Positions 11,504 to 23,485 of a DNA stretch of 64,000 nt are shown piece by piece; position 1 is the stretch's first letter, and every line of letters begins with the position of its first letter. Location: the NCBI GenBank assembly GCA_951812925.1, contig OX638369.1, positions 53,253,061-53,317,060 of the forward strand, given 5' to 3'. This DNA comes from Calliopum simillimum (taxonomy: Eukaryota; Arthropoda; Insecta; Diptera; Lauxaniidae). Position numbers and translations under genes: made by a program. The notes beneath the pieces were generated by a model. That model saw only the letters and a program-made list of their open reading frames with translations. It ran no database searches and had not been told where the DNA came from.

Positions 11504-12765
11504 TATGCAGATCGTAGGTTGCCTTTTAAGCTTCTGGAATAAAGTATTCTAGTTTCTTCAGACGTCGTTCCCGATCCCTATTTATTGAAAAAACTGAGAT
11601 TGACCGATTCAAAAAATTCTTTCAGATTTAAAATCACCGCTATTTCCTACATCATTTGGCATTTTTATTTTTTGAGCGGTGAAAAAATGTTCATACATTT
11701 TCCCGCGAATGGGCACTACTTTCTTATTTTTCTCAAAGTACTAGCTATAAATTCGAAGACCGATAACAAAGGTCTAGATAGGCTGCTGAGGCAACTCAAA
11801 GATGTGCTGTGTGGTTCTCAAAGAGCTTAAATAACATCAACTTAGTTTTAATGCCTGAGGACAGCATGTAGGGCTCCCTAACGAACACGATGACTAGCTA
11901 GTATTGAAGGCAGACTTCCGGCGACGGTTAATGGTGACATATCCATCTCCGTTTGCGCCAACTGATTTATATAGAGAAAGGAATTTTTTGGTATTGCGTA
12001 AATAATTCGTCATTGAAAAGGCTACTTAGCCATCAAATTTTTAAAATTGTTGGTGAAGACTTGTGGTAAACTATGTAGGCATATAGTAAATTCTGCAATA
12101 ATGCATATGTATTAATATAGACACGATCTATTAAGATGAAAACCTGCCTGTTGCTATCGAATAAGATGCTTCAATTTAGTGCTGACTCTAGTAAGAAAGA
12201 TTTTCTATAGCGCTTTGGATGAAGTTCATCAGTGCTAGCAGCTCTCTTGTTTTAAAGCCGTTTTGTGATTTTTGGCGGGCATGAAGTCACATGCTGAGGT
12301 CTACCATAAGGTTGCTTTGTGTGGCATACGCTGAAGAGTCTATGTCGACATTTCCAATGAATTATATAGCTGACCATCTACAGTACTTATTAAGAAGTTT
12401 CCAATGTTGTTTTTGTTTGCGAGATCCTATTTATTTGACGTTTGTCTCTCTTGTATTCCATAAGTAGATAGGTAGAAACTCAGTTACATTATCATTCAGA
12501 AATTTCTAAAAGCAATCTTGCCAATCTACCAAAATACTCGGCCATTAAGGGAAACTAAAGTGAACTAGCAAAGGAAGTTCCAAAAAGTGATTACTGAGTC
12601 ATAAGACAGGCACATGACAAAAACAAAAGTATTTCTTATTTACACAAGTGAAACCCAACAGGTTGCTTCATATCAAGTTTGATGTTGACTGCTTACAATT
12701 TAATGAAATTAAAATTTCTCATTTTCCCTATGTAGTCTATTAATTAGGTCATAAAAAACATGCTA
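11504..12765. other. No gene seen
   Basis: About 1.26 kb of AT-rich DNA with no recognisable reading frame, repeat end or RNA. The open frame at 11585-11830 shows no motif I can place. Confidence 0.6.
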
Positions 12766-12853
12766 AAAAGGAAGTAAGACGTTCACGGATTTTTTCTTGT
12801 GCTTTTTTACTCTTTTGCCAATAACTTTATTTGGGTTAGAGATAGGTATACAC

Positions 12854-14138
12854 TAGGGCTGTTCAAAAAAAAAAAATTTTTCGAATTTCCAAGATATTCT
12901 TTGGCATCACGATCTACATCATGACAGAATATCCCAAAAAATTTTTCAGATTTTTAAATTCATATTTAAAGGTGGCTCAAAGCAGAAATATATTTTTGTT
13001 ATTTTTTTTTTTAGCATTAATTATAAAATGTTGTCAAACAATTTGAAAAATTTGTTTTAGAGTAACTTAAAAACATTCATTTTGTTTGTTTTTTAATGAA
13101 CTTTAAAACCTACGTTGTAATTTTGACAAAAAAAAATTTTACACTTCTTAAAAAACGAAAAACTGCCCTAAGAAGGCGAAATTTTACGGTTTTTCAAAGA
13201 AAAAAGTCATCGTGCTTTAAACGAAATGAACATTTTTTAATTTACAAGATCTCATTCAAAAGAGCTCTTAAAAACCTTCAAGACAAGACATGTTAAGACT
13301 TTTTTGGGCCAGCAGGCTCGATGACATAACGTTTGAAATATAGTAATGCAGCCCTGTGAAAGGCAAAACGCTTTTTACTCAAGAGGGAGGCATCTTACAA
13401 AAAAGTGCCCATGACATAAAATGCTTAAAATCATCCAAGGAACAAGTGTAAATTGTTTTTTTTTTTTTTACTTAATTTTAGAAAAAAAAATTTTTTAACG
13501 TAATTTTTAATAAACTTTCCAAAAAAAAAAAAAAAACAATTCACACTTGTTCCTTGGATGATTCTAAGCATTTTATGCCATGGGCACTTTTTTGTAAGAT
13601 GCCTCCCTCTTGAGTAAAAAGCGTTTTGCCTTTCACAGGGCTGCATTACTATATTTCAAACGTTATGTCATCGAGCCTGCTGGCTCAAAAAAATCTTAAC
13701 ATGTCTTGTCTTGAAGGTTTTTAAGAGCTCTTTTGAATGAGATCTTGTAAATTAAAAAATGTTCATTTCGTTTAAAGCACGATGACTTTTTTCTTTGAAA
13801 ACCGTAAAATTTCGCCTTCTTAGGGCAGTTTTTCGTTTTTTAAGAAGTGTAAAATTTTTTTTGTCAAAATTACAACGTAGGTTTTAAAGTTCATTAAAAA
13901 ACAAACAAAATGAATGTTTTTAAGTTACTCTAAAACAAATTTTTCAAATTGTTTGACAACATTTTATACATAATTAATGCTAAAAAAAAAATAACAAAAA
14001 TATATTTCTGCTTTGAGCCACCTTTAAATATGAATTTAAAAATCTGAAAAATTTTTTGGGATATTCTGTCATGATGTAGATCGTGATGCCAAAGTATATC
14101 TTGGAAATTCGAAAATTTTTTTTTTTTGAACAGCCCTA
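12854..14138. mobile_element. hAT-type foldback MITE, 1285 bp, copy 1
   Basis: Perfect 8-bp duplications GTATACAC flank it (12846-12853 and 14139-14146). It starts TAGGGCTGTTCAAAAA and ends with the inverse, TTTTTGAACAGCCCTA. The element is a near-perfect palindrome with arms of about 620 bp meeting at about 13480-13500; for example AAGATGCCTCCCTC on one arm mirrors GAGGGAGGCATCTT on the other. The open frames at 13096-13296 and 13431-13646 are arm sequence and not genes. The target duplication and TAGGG-type ends fit a non-autonomous hAT derivative. A shorter relative lies at 50649-51355. Confidence 0.85.
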
Positions 14139-14509
14139 GTATACACGGTGCTCTTGAACAGTCGATGGGTGTGATGAAAATGTGGAGAAAATATGGGAAT
14201 GGGGTTTTATTTGTACTAGTTTAGTGGACTAAAAAATGCAAGCCCTAAAATCGTAGCAGATATTCTCCGCGAAATATCGCAAAAATACATATCCCACATA
14301 AAATAAAAAAAAATAAAAAATGAAAAAAAAAACCACAACATTCTAATTCTAATGTTTCAAAATAAAGCAAAAGCGGTATTTTTTGCTTGCTTAGGATGAG
14401 ATATCTCAAAAATTATATGGGAAACAGCAATTCTAACGCCGGATTCGGATTCAGCATGGCAAAATACATTTAAAATAGTTAATTTTATATTTCATTGTTG
14501 TGTTTTTTT

Positions 14510-15290
14510 TATACCCTACACCCAGGGTATATTCACTTTGTCCTTCCGTTTGTAACGCAGAGAAGAAGGCGTGGCAGATATAGAAAAGAATATATATTCT
14601 TGATCAGCGTCATCTCCTGAGTCGATATAGCCATGTCCATGTTCCATGTTCCATGGGTAACGGCTGTGTGTGGAAATACATTTTTTGGGAAAACTGAGCA
14701 AGATAATTCAATGAAATTTGGTACACTGCCTCCACCGTCAAAGTTAGCTCGGGGGATTGAAAATGAGCAAAATCGGTCAATGGACACACCTACCGCCCAT
14801 ATAAAAAATATATTCAAAATGCATCTTTAGGAGTAGTTTTTACGCCAATGCAACCAAAATGCACATAAATACTACGAATTAAAAGCGAAAGCTCTGAAAA
14901 AAAACTGGGCGAATTCGGACGAAAGGGTGTGGCACCTCCCATATAAGCAAAAGTTTCAAAACGTTTTACTAAAAGCGTTTTTTGAGATAATCAAACCAAA
15001 TTTGACTCAAACACTCAAAATTATAAATGCAAGCTTTGAACAAAAATTGGGTGAAGTCAGACAAGAGGGCGTGGCACCTCCCATATAAGCAAAAGTTGCA
15101 AAACGCTATACTGAAAACGTTTTTTGAGATAATCCAACCAAATTTCCTTCATATAAATGCAAGCTCTGAGCAAAAACTGGGTGAACTCAGACAAGAGGGC
15201 GTGGCACCTCCCATATAAGCAAAATTTTAAAAATATTGAAGTGTAGGGTATTTATTTTTTGGCCAGGCCAAAAGTTAACCCTTACCAGTT
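14510..15290 (+). repeat. TATACCC-family dispersed repeat, copy 1
   Basis: Runs from ATACCCTACACCCAGGGTAT to GGCCAGGCCAAAAGTTAACC. The order of modules is a CTTTGTCCTTCCG block, a GACATGG block, ACTGAGCAAGATAATTCAAT, and two to three tandem modules of about 145 bp centred on GGGCGTGGCACCTCCCATAT. It ends with TGTAGGGTATTTATTTTTTGG and the palindrome TTGGCCAGGCCAA. Other copies lie at about 37.7, 43.7, 47.5, 52.5, 55.9 and 62.1 kb. No coding capacity is seen; the open frames repeat across copies because the modules do. Class of element not determined. It sits in the loop of the 12766-16363 structure. Confidence 0.8.
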
Positions 15291-15475
15291 TTTTTTCATA
15301 TTTTTTTTTATTTTTTGTGGGATATGTATTTTTACGATATTTCGCGGAGATGATCAGCTACGATTTCGGGGCTTGCATTTTTTATACCAGTAAACTAGTA
15401 CAAAAGAAACCTCATTCACAGATCATCTCAACATTTTTATCACACCCATAGACTGTTCAAGTGCACCGTGTATAG

Positions 15476-16008
15476 GCATCGCTTCATTAAAAAAAGAAGA
15501 TAAAATTTTCTTTCAAATGGTTTCTTTGGTTTATTTAAAAATTTCGTATGTTAAAAATTGAACGAAATATGTTTGAGTGAAACATAGCAGTTTTGTTTAA
15601 GTGGTAGGAGAAACGTTTTTAACTCAAAACATATATAGGCATCTTCCGAATAAAGTGTATGAAGCAGAAATTGCTTGGAAACACCAAAGAAATTCGTGAG
15701 ATCTTCATAAATTTTTGAAACTATTTCAATATTTTTTATTTTTTTTGGACACTTTTATAAATATGTAAAATGACCCCAAAAGCTATAACAAAAATCAAAT
15801 GTTTTCCTTGGACGATTCTAAGCATTTTTTGTCTAGTACACTTTTTTCGTAAGGCTCTTTGGTTTTGAATAAAAACCGTTTTTCCGAACGCAGAAACAAA
15901 ATTTCTATGTTTGAATGGCCATGTTTCGGTAAATTTTTGACATAAGAAATTTCTAAATAAACCATTTTAAAGAAAATTTTATTTACTTTTTTTATGTAAC
16001 GCAATGCT
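15476..16008. mobile_element. Inverted-repeat element nested in right arm, 533 bp
   Basis: It interrupts the right arm of the outer shell: removing it restores the match to the left arm. The left end GCATCGCTTCATTAAAAAAA mirrors the right end (reverse complement GCATTGCGTTACATAAAAAA), and the arms extend more than 150 bp. A probable duplication TATAG borders it (15471-15475 and 16009-16013). The central part (CTTGGACGATTCTAAGCATT near 15806) resembles the centre of the hAT-type foldback at 12854-14138, so the two families may share ancestry. Confidence 0.65.
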
Positions 16009-16363
16009 TATAGCTTTCTCTAATCCAAATAAAGTTATAGGCAAAACGTAAAAAAGAACAAGAAATGGTTATTTTTTTTTGCTTTTTTGTTTCAAAATTT
16101 TTAGTACAAGAAATTTTTTTTAAATTTTTTGAATAAACTTTTTCGATGACAAATGTAATTCACTACAAAAAGTTTTTTAAAAAATATCGAAATTTTGCTT
16201 CGTTCGCTAGATATTTTGAAAAAACTGTAAAGGGTGCATTTCCGACCTCCCCATCCTTCGATTTCCACCCTCTAATTTAATAGCACTACGCGGTCTTTTC
16301 ATCTTTAATGACAAATTGATCGATTTCTGCAATTAAAACCCGTGAACGTCTTACTTCCTTTTA

Positions 16364-17283
16364 AAGTAACTATTGGCAAAGTTCATCAATAGAAAATCTT
16401 AATTTCATTTAATTTTGCTTTTGACTCACCGTCCCACAGTTGTTCTTCCTCAGCAAGAACAAAGCCATCAACAACAGATGCTTTACAACCAACCAACACA
16501 ATTGAATGAGTGCGCTTTCAACTTGATTGACACAATTAGAATCCAGAATTGAAGTTGTGAAAAATGAAAAATCTTTATGATGTGACACACTTTATCCATT
16601 CCATGCGCTCCAATAGGTACCAAGCCATTACAAAGAAAAGAAAAAAGTTATGATGGCAGCCGGCATCAGAAGGCGTTCACTCACTTGGTCGCAGCAATCG
16701 GTCTCTGGTTAAAGAAAGTCAGTCGGTTGAGGAGATACGACGATGCGTATCTAAATATCTCTCGTTGAGCGCTTTCGAAAAATTAACATACGATCCAAGT
16801 GTAGCAATATGTTGCACATTCCATTACGAGATCAGAAAGCAACACTTGCAACATGTGGCAGCTCCTGCTGTTGCTGCTTCGGTTGCTTGCATGTTGCATG
16901 TCTGCATTAGGAGCCAAACCAACAAGCGCAACAAAATGTAAATTAAACAAATATCTTATTGTAAATAAATTAATGCAAAAATAGGTTCACTCAAATTGAT
17001 TGTCACCTAAAACGAATGAATTTCAAAGAAAGAAAACCTTTCTTTTTTGTGCCACACAGTTTATGCCGCCGCTGTTCCGCCTGCTTTTGGGCGTTTGTCA
17101 AACCTACTCAGTTACGCCACCAAATGAACCACATTCGCTTTTGCACTTTGACTATGCAAATTGTCTGCTGTGTACAACGCCATCGTATTAATTTGTATTT
17201 GCGCATAGGGGAGAGTGGGGTTGGATTTGAATTGAAGTGACAATGTAAAGTTTAATGATAAATAATTTATTTTTCTTATTATG
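16364..17283. other. No gene seen; host-like DNA
   Basis: About 0.9 kb of less AT-rich, apparently single-copy sequence (for example GCAGCCGGCATCAGAAGGCG near 16656, and CTG/TTG triplets near 16865). The small open frames at 17000-17240 overlap in two frames and show no motif. This could be host intronic or regulatory DNA. Confidence 0.5.
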
Positions 17284-17284
17284 A

Positions 17285-17530
17285 GATTGTCACCTCAATA
17301 CTACGACAAGGTAACTCAAATTTTCAAGTTTTGATTAAAGTTAACTGTAAGAGTTTTGAAAATTTGAACTTATCGATGAGTATTAGAATTTTCTAGTTTT
17401 GATGCCATTTTAGAGTACTCTGCTTGAAGCAGATTGTGCACCAAACCAATAATAGAATATCATTGGCCACTTGTTCCAAAAAAAATAATTTAAGAGTTAC
17501 CTAGTTGTAGTATTGTGGTGACGATATCAC
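17285..17530. mobile_element. Small TIR element (MITE), about 245 bp
   Basis: Ends are inverted: GTCACCTCAATACTAC at the left (about 17289) and GTAGTATTGTGGTGAC at the right (about 17507), each followed inward by an AGGTAACTC block. No reading frame. The target duplication could not be fixed by eye, so the superfamily is unknown. Confidence 0.65.
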
Positions 17531-18418
17531 CTAGAAGAAACGTTAAAACTTATAACGACTGTGAAACGAGTTTTTCTAATAACACGATTAAAACGTGCTT
17601 ATACACAGCTGTCCATCTTTAATGCCGAATCATATTCCGAAAACTCAGATAGCGATTTCTAAAAATTCTGAGAACTACAACACACACGAAAAATTATTTG
17701 TTGTTTTTTTCTATGCGAAACAACAAAAACAATTTTTCATAAATGTTTAATTCCGCGAAATTTTGACAAGCTCAAAAAATCACAACAACAATTATTTCTG
17801 TGATTGTTGTATTTATGCCAAATTTGCATAGCATTGAAATATTATTTTTGTTGTAGTCGAGCCAAAATTGGCTCACTTTTGTTCTACGCTGACACCCTTG
17901 CTTTAAAATCTCAAGAATAATGTAGAAATCTTCTTTTCCCTCAGATGTTATCGGAAAGTAATTAAAAACTAGTTTCTAGTTTAAAAACTAGTTTAAAAAC
18001 TAGTGTACATTTGTTGTCGAATCGTGCTCTTCTGTCGTAAAAACACGCGTTTTGCAAAAGTCCTATTACTTCCCGACTCGTGCACTTATAATTGCACCAA
18101 AAAACATAAAGTACAATACTCAGGTTTAGAAGAAATAATTATAATATGTATTATTGTGTCGATAATATTGATAATTTGTTGTGAAATCTTTAAACGCGTT
18201 TTTCTCAGAACAGTGTTTTTTGAACTGGTACCCACGATTCCGGCTGATCTACTGTACCGATTTAGTTAAATTTTTTTTCAAATGTTCGTAATAGATTTGG
18301 CTATCTTGGGTACTAGAATCAATACTGTTAATAAATATTTAACAATATTATTAACAAAAAACGAGGTTGAAAAAGACCAAAAAAATTGAAAATTGCACTA
18401 TTTGTTTATTTATCAATA

Positions 18419-19845
18419 GAGTTATTCACGATCTAGAGTAACGAGCTGAGTAACAGGGTAAAAGTGCACTCAGTTACTCTGAATAGTGAGCATACTCAAT
18501 ACCTTGAACGTATATTTGCTTTTTGTTTCTCAAAATAATTTAAGCTAACGAAAAAAAAAAAAAAATTTTTAAATGAATATTTTTCTCTCATTCAAATATT
18601 TATTTTTGATGAACGAAAATTGTCTCTCAATCATAAAAGAATTCAAACGTTCCCTGCCGGCAAATGGACTAGTTAAAAAGTAGTCCATTAACTAGTCCTC
18701 TACCAACCAGTACTAGTCCGACTTCAATCCCATTTGCATACAAGCAACTGTTCTTTTTTGTGTGTTGATGTCCTACGAAATTTCAATTGGCCCCTTATGC
18801 ATTACTTCTACACCAGTCCGGGGCTAGTTGTGGTATGGAAGTAGTCACTTAACAACTAGTCTTGAACCAGTTGTTTTGTGTGTAGTCCTCCTATAGTAAT
18901 ACACGTGGTATATAGTGAAAACTCTGGACATTTTCAAATAATTTTGTTTTTATATCAATTTTTATTTTATAAACATAAATTAAATAAAGTAAAATATCAT
19001 TTAATACATGTTATACAGATTTTTTAATTAAGTATTAAGGCATGCTCTTTAGATACCTTTCTTAAGTGTCTCTTTTTTGCTGCCTGAAACGTTTCATAAA
19101 CTTGATTCTTGAGATCTGAGGGAGACAAAGTCGAATAAATTGCATCTGGGAGTAGAGATAGATTTATATAACAAAAGCCATACATTTTGGAATATTATTT
19201 GATTTGAACTATACCTAAAATTAATTTAAAAAAGTTTTTAAAAGTTTGTAGGCTGAAATTCCCTTTAACTCAAAAATTGCTTCCAAATATTTAAGAAAAC
19301 CGGTCCATAACAATTTCCTTAGAGCAGAGAACTATTGAGGAAAACAATGAATTTTTTGTAAATACCATTTAAAAATAAAATTTCTTGTAAAATTACTTAC
19401 TTTGTTGTTTATCTTATTTCCATATTTTATATTTATGCTGTTTTTATATGATTTTCTTGAAAAGTTAAACACAATTTGTTTTGACGCAAAACAATTTGAC
19501 AGAAAAAATTATTTCAAAAGCAAATAGCAAAAATTTAAATTTGTTTTCGTCACGATTCAAATTTCTCTGCGCTTACAAACTACAAACTGAGATCGAATTG
19601 GCCTCCACTGCATCCCTTTTTAACTAGTTTTGAGCAAGTAGTAACCGCAAACTAGTATTTTTTGTGGACTGTCTCATATTTTTACTGCAGGGTTTCTATA
19701 GATATAGAAATAGTAAAAAAGGCAAAAGTGTAAGATTATTTTACTCGAGTAACAGAGTAACTTACGTATATTTTGTTGTTGTGGTTGTGCACTGTTACCC
19801 TGTTACTCTGTTACTCAGGACGTTACTCTAGATCGTGAATACCTC
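18419..19845. mobile_element. TA-flanked TIR element with GAGTAAC-rich ends, 1427 bp
   Basis: The terminal inverted repeats match over about 60 bp with gaps: GTTATTCACGATCTAGAGTA on the left, and the reverse complement of the right end reads GTATTCACGATCTAGAGTAA. Both ends repeat GAGTAAC several times. TA borders the element on both sides (18417-18418 and 19846-19847), as in Tc1/mariner-type targets. An outer inverted pair flanks it (GGCTATCTTGGGTACTAGAA at about 18299 and TTCTAGTACCCAAGATAGCC at about 19863), so it was probably inserted in the loop of an older foldback. The interior near 18660-19680 is rich in ACTAGT/TTAACTAGT motifs and may be a further insertion. No transposase seen. Confidence 0.7.
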
Positions 19846-19889
19846 TAATATTTTTTTTCCAGTTCTAGTACCCAAGATAGCCATTCACA

Positions 19890-22112
19890 TGTACTTTAAA
19901 ATGCAATTTGTTTTTTGTGTTTCAGATGATCTGAAATCGATAAATCGGGGGTACCACATCAAAACCGGCCTACTTCCGGTCGCCCATATCTTCACCGGAA
20001 GTCAACGAAAATTGAAATTTTTTTTTTTTTTGCTACTTAAAAATATGTACAATAACATATAAAAACATCAAAAATGTTGAATTAAAATTTATCTGAAAAA
20101 AAAATTGTTTCGCAAAAACGCTACTTCTACCTGACTACCCTTAAGTCAAATTAAAGTTATCTTAGAAGTTATAAGAAAATAATTTTCAAACATAATTTTC
20201 AATCGGTAGATGCAAGTTTTCTTTAGGGCAGAAAAAGTGTACCCCACACTACCTTGCAGCTTTCAAAACCGTTCAGATAGTCCGTATTCGATCTTTTATT
20301 CTAACATTTACTTCCCTTAAAGTATGTAAATTTTCTAAAAGGTTTCATAAATTTTTTTTATTTTAGTTTTTTTTTTTTTTGTCGCATTCTTTTATATGTC
20401 TCAGAGGCTTTTAGTTTTAATAACACTGTGCAGAACAAAAATCTGAACTCGACCTGCATAAATTTTTTGACTAATTCAGATTCCGAATAAAATTCGGAGT
20501 AAAATTCCGTATCTAGCAACCGTTTTTTCCTATCACGTCTGGGACCTTAGTTATCCTTGATTTAAAGTTCAGAAAACGCCTTTCTTTATACATATGACGT
20601 ACTTATATCTCTTCGCTTCCGAATGAGACTTCATTCTCATCACATTCGCTGCTATCTGAGGAACATCACTATTTAGTTCATATGAAGATCCGTCATCTAA
20701 CATATCTTTATTCCATTCCTTAATGTCGTCTATGTTGTCACATTAAAATCTAGGGCTCACCGCTTCGCTTGGGCGAATTCGCCAAGCTCTTCCAAGATTT
20801 TGCCTTTGGTTTCCAAGGATAAAGTATTTTTTTTTTTAAGTTTATTTGCCTTTTTCAATGATTTACTTTCATTTTTCTATAGAGACTGCCAAAATACTTA
20901 TGTTCACGCACATACATAATCATCTCAAATTTTTCGAAATTTGCAGTTCTCAGATTTTTATAAAAATTCACAGAGCTGTTCTAAGTGCTCAATATGGAGA
21001 CTTCAGAGTGTGCAAGTGGTGTTTTTGCGAATAATCGATGCAATGTTTTTTCTAAGTCCCGCCATTTTGTCAAAAATAATTTTTTTTAATTTTTGTTTTC
21101 GGATTCTTGTAGCATTTTATACGTTATTTTAATTTCCATTTTTAATTTGGAAAATTTACATAATGGCGGCCATTTTTTAAAAAATCTTAAAAGTTAATAA
21201 TCTCAAAATGTTATTTTTTTTTTTTTTACAGAAAGGTAAATATAAAACAAATATTTTGTAGAAGACTTGTTTCCCGCTAAGTGGCTGTGAGAGCCAATGG
21301 CATTTTTTTCTAAAGAGTCACGTCACAATTTTGTTAACTTTGTTTTGTGTTTTGTGCTTTGATTTACACCCACTACTTAGGTGGCCAAAAAAACTTCAAA
21401 GTACAAGGATATAACTTCCATTGCTTGGAAAATATAAAGTATACAAAAAAACCAATAGTTCCTATATAAGTCATAAAAATAAGTATTGACGAAATGATGG
21501 CCATGTTTTGAAAAATCGAAAAATCTTAAAAATTAATTTTCCAAAATTTTTTTTTTACTTAAGTCTTTTGAAAAACAAATGTTTTTTATACAAAATTTGT
21601 TAAACTAAATTATGGATTTCCAGTGTTAAAAAAAAACGCTAAGAAATTAAAATTTTCAATTCTAATTTCAGAGCGTTTAATGTATTACAAACTCTGATTT
21701 TTGGAAAATTTAATTTTGAAAGTTCTAATTCTAGCGTCTACGTACTAATAATAGTTTTATATGCCTGAGTATTTGTATAAAAGTAAATTAAAGCTTTAAG
21801 GTCTCATCATGTCTAATAACACTGCTTTGTAATTGAGCTTGGCAACATAAGATTTGAAATTTAAATTTGACCTTAAAATATACATCGTCAATCAGATAAT
21901 CTGAAATCACTCTTACGAGGACAATGCGAATAAATATTCAGTTCAATATTTGGAGTTCTTATGACTGAGGCATTTCTTGTAAGGTCGTTAAAATGAGGAA
22001 GAACAAAAAAAAACTTTTAAATGCTTTCTTAGCAGTTTTCCTTAACTTTTCGAAGGAGATTTTGATCCTTTGGCTGTTGTTTTTTCACCGATATGGCACT
22101 TCTGCCTAAGGT
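19890..22112. other. No gene seen; AT-rich DNA
   Basis: About 2.2 kb with many A/T runs. A short perfect hairpin stem ACTTCCGGT / ACCGGAAGT occurs at about 19972-20004. Loosely repeated phrases around GGCCATTTT...AAAATCTTAAAA (near 21060, 21165 and 21500) suggest a degenerate tandem repeat. No supportable reading frame. Confidence 0.55.
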
Positions 22113-22429
22113 ATGCATGCCATATATATATTGTTAACTTGGCTCCAGTTTACTAACTTTTTCCACAGTAGTAGTTGGGTGGCGACAGCCAGCAAATTCA
22201 TTAAATTGAATTTAATTAATCCTTCTTTTTTTCTTGTGTGTCAATCTTCAATCACTTTCTTGGTTTTTCATCGGACTTCATTTAACACCCCATTTCCTCA
22301 ATGAGGACTTTCACGTAAGTTGACAATTTTGCATTTCTCTACACGACGCGGCTGACTGTGCTTTCGTCTCATTTCATTTTGTCAACACTGGTGATGCCGA
22401 TCATGCTGATGATGATAACGACGACGATG

Positions 22430-22439
22430 ACGAACAGGA

Positions 22440-22472
<33 letters not shown>

Positions 22473-22476
22473 CGAC
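22430..22476. repeat. (GAT)n followed by (GGT)n microsatellite
   Basis: GATGATGATGATGATGATG passes directly into GGTGGTGGTGGTGGCGAC, preceded by GATGATAACGACGACGATGA. The segment lies in a GC-richer host-like region, and I found no open gene through it. Confidence 0.8.
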
Positions 22477-23239
22477 AACAACATTGCAACGTTGTCGGTA
22501 ACAGCGCAACACGTTAAGTGTCACTCAGTCAGTCGCTTTCAACGACGCATTCAACCGTATTCAATCGCATGAAAGACGCAGTCAAATGAACGCACGCCAA
22601 ATGGACGTGAGTTTGTCAGCCAAAAGAAAAGAGAGAAAAAAGACACCGAGACTGTCTGATTGTCAAACAGTCGCAGTCGCACCACATAACTTGTTGTCAA
22701 CTGTTGCTATTGCTCCTGATCCGGTAGTCCAGTAATTGTTGTTGACAACTGTGGTGACGTGTTGTATGCACCACGATTTTTTGTTTCTTTTCTTTTGCCT
22801 GCACTGGTGTGATGAGCGATGTTGCCATGACTTGGAATTCAGTTGATTGCATTCATTTTGGTGATTAATGTCAGATGATTTTTAGTTCAGCTGCGATTGC
22901 GCACTGACCGTTTCAATTGTGTTTAGTCAAGCAATTGGCTAATGGGTTTGTTTGAGTTTTATAACTTAGCGCTAAAAATCTAAATTGACCCAACGTATTT
23001 GAATGATTTTCCTTCATTTGCCATTTTTGTGCAACGCCGAAAATGGGTGTGTGTGTGTCTACTTTGAGACACGATAATTTTCATTAAAAAATTTCACCAA
23101 TTTCCTCACGACCAGACCATGGAGATTAGCCAAAATAAAAGAAACTAGTCCACATCTAAATGACACCAATATCATATAAGAGGTCAAATTGTCCAACAAA
23201 ACCAAAAAAGTAGAAGCCATTGTAAATCAGCTACACTGA

Positions 23240-23485
23240 TTACAACACGTGACTCTTACAATGAGCGCAGCGCATTTGTTGCGCTTTCAATGCGCATGTG
23301 CTTAAATTTAAGGGATAAACGCCTGTCGTGGCAAAGATATAGGTTGCCATAGCCAATAGACTAAATATGACAAGCCCAGTAAAAAGAAGAAAACGACTTG
23401 AATACACTTGAACTCTCGCCAGTGTTTTAGCTGCCACTGGGTGGCGATGGTGGTGATCTTTGGCGTTAAAGTCATGTGTTACCAA
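23240..23485 (-). CDS. Possible exon with one membrane segment (weak)
   Basis: A minus-strand open stretch of about 81 codons. It starts with a basic, His-rich segment (KDHHHRHPVAAKTLARVQVY), then a hydrophobic run of about 20 residues (FLLFTGLVIFSLLAMATYIF), then a short Cys-containing tail (MRCAHC) ending in TAA. There is no ATG at its 5' end. The frame closes at a TAG six codons upstream inside CTGCTGCTGCTCCTAG, which looks like a splice acceptor, so an internal or terminal exon is possible. Codon choice is less A/T-biased than in the neighbouring repeats. I recognise no family, and chance is a real alternative. Confidence 0.2.
   Translation of the reverse strand: MVTHDFNAKDHHHRHPVAAKTLARVQVYSSRFLLFTGLVIFSLLAMATYIFATTGVYPLNLSTCALKAQQMRCAHCKSHVL

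Larger units (their letters stand above)
12766..16363. mobile_element. Nested inverted-repeat element (outer shell)
   Basis: Outer arms mirror each other. GGAAGTAAGACGTTCACGG near 12770 pairs with CCGTGAACGTCTTACTTCC near 16339, and CCAATAACTTTATTTGGGTT (12819) with CCAAATAAAGTTATAGGCAA (16025). GGTGCTCTTGAACAGTCGAT (14147) pairs with the CATAGACTGTTCAAGTGCACC side near 15447, and CTCCGCGAAATATCG (14265) with CGATATTTCGCGGAG (15335). The shell is now about 3.6 kb because it received a hAT-type foldback in the left arm (12854-14138), a TATACCC-family repeat in the loop (14510-15290) and a 533-bp inverted-repeat element in the right arm (15476-16008). No protein is encoded. Target duplication of the shell was not resolved. 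Confidence 0.7.

Noticed and set aside
13096..13646. Two basic open frames within the foldback
   Set aside because: The same arm sequence read from opposite strands of a palindrome; A-run lysines, no motif.
22500..22560. TCAGTCAGTCGCTTTC as an initiator of a core promoter
   Set aside because: A single short match with no TATA, DPE or downstream coding exon visible.
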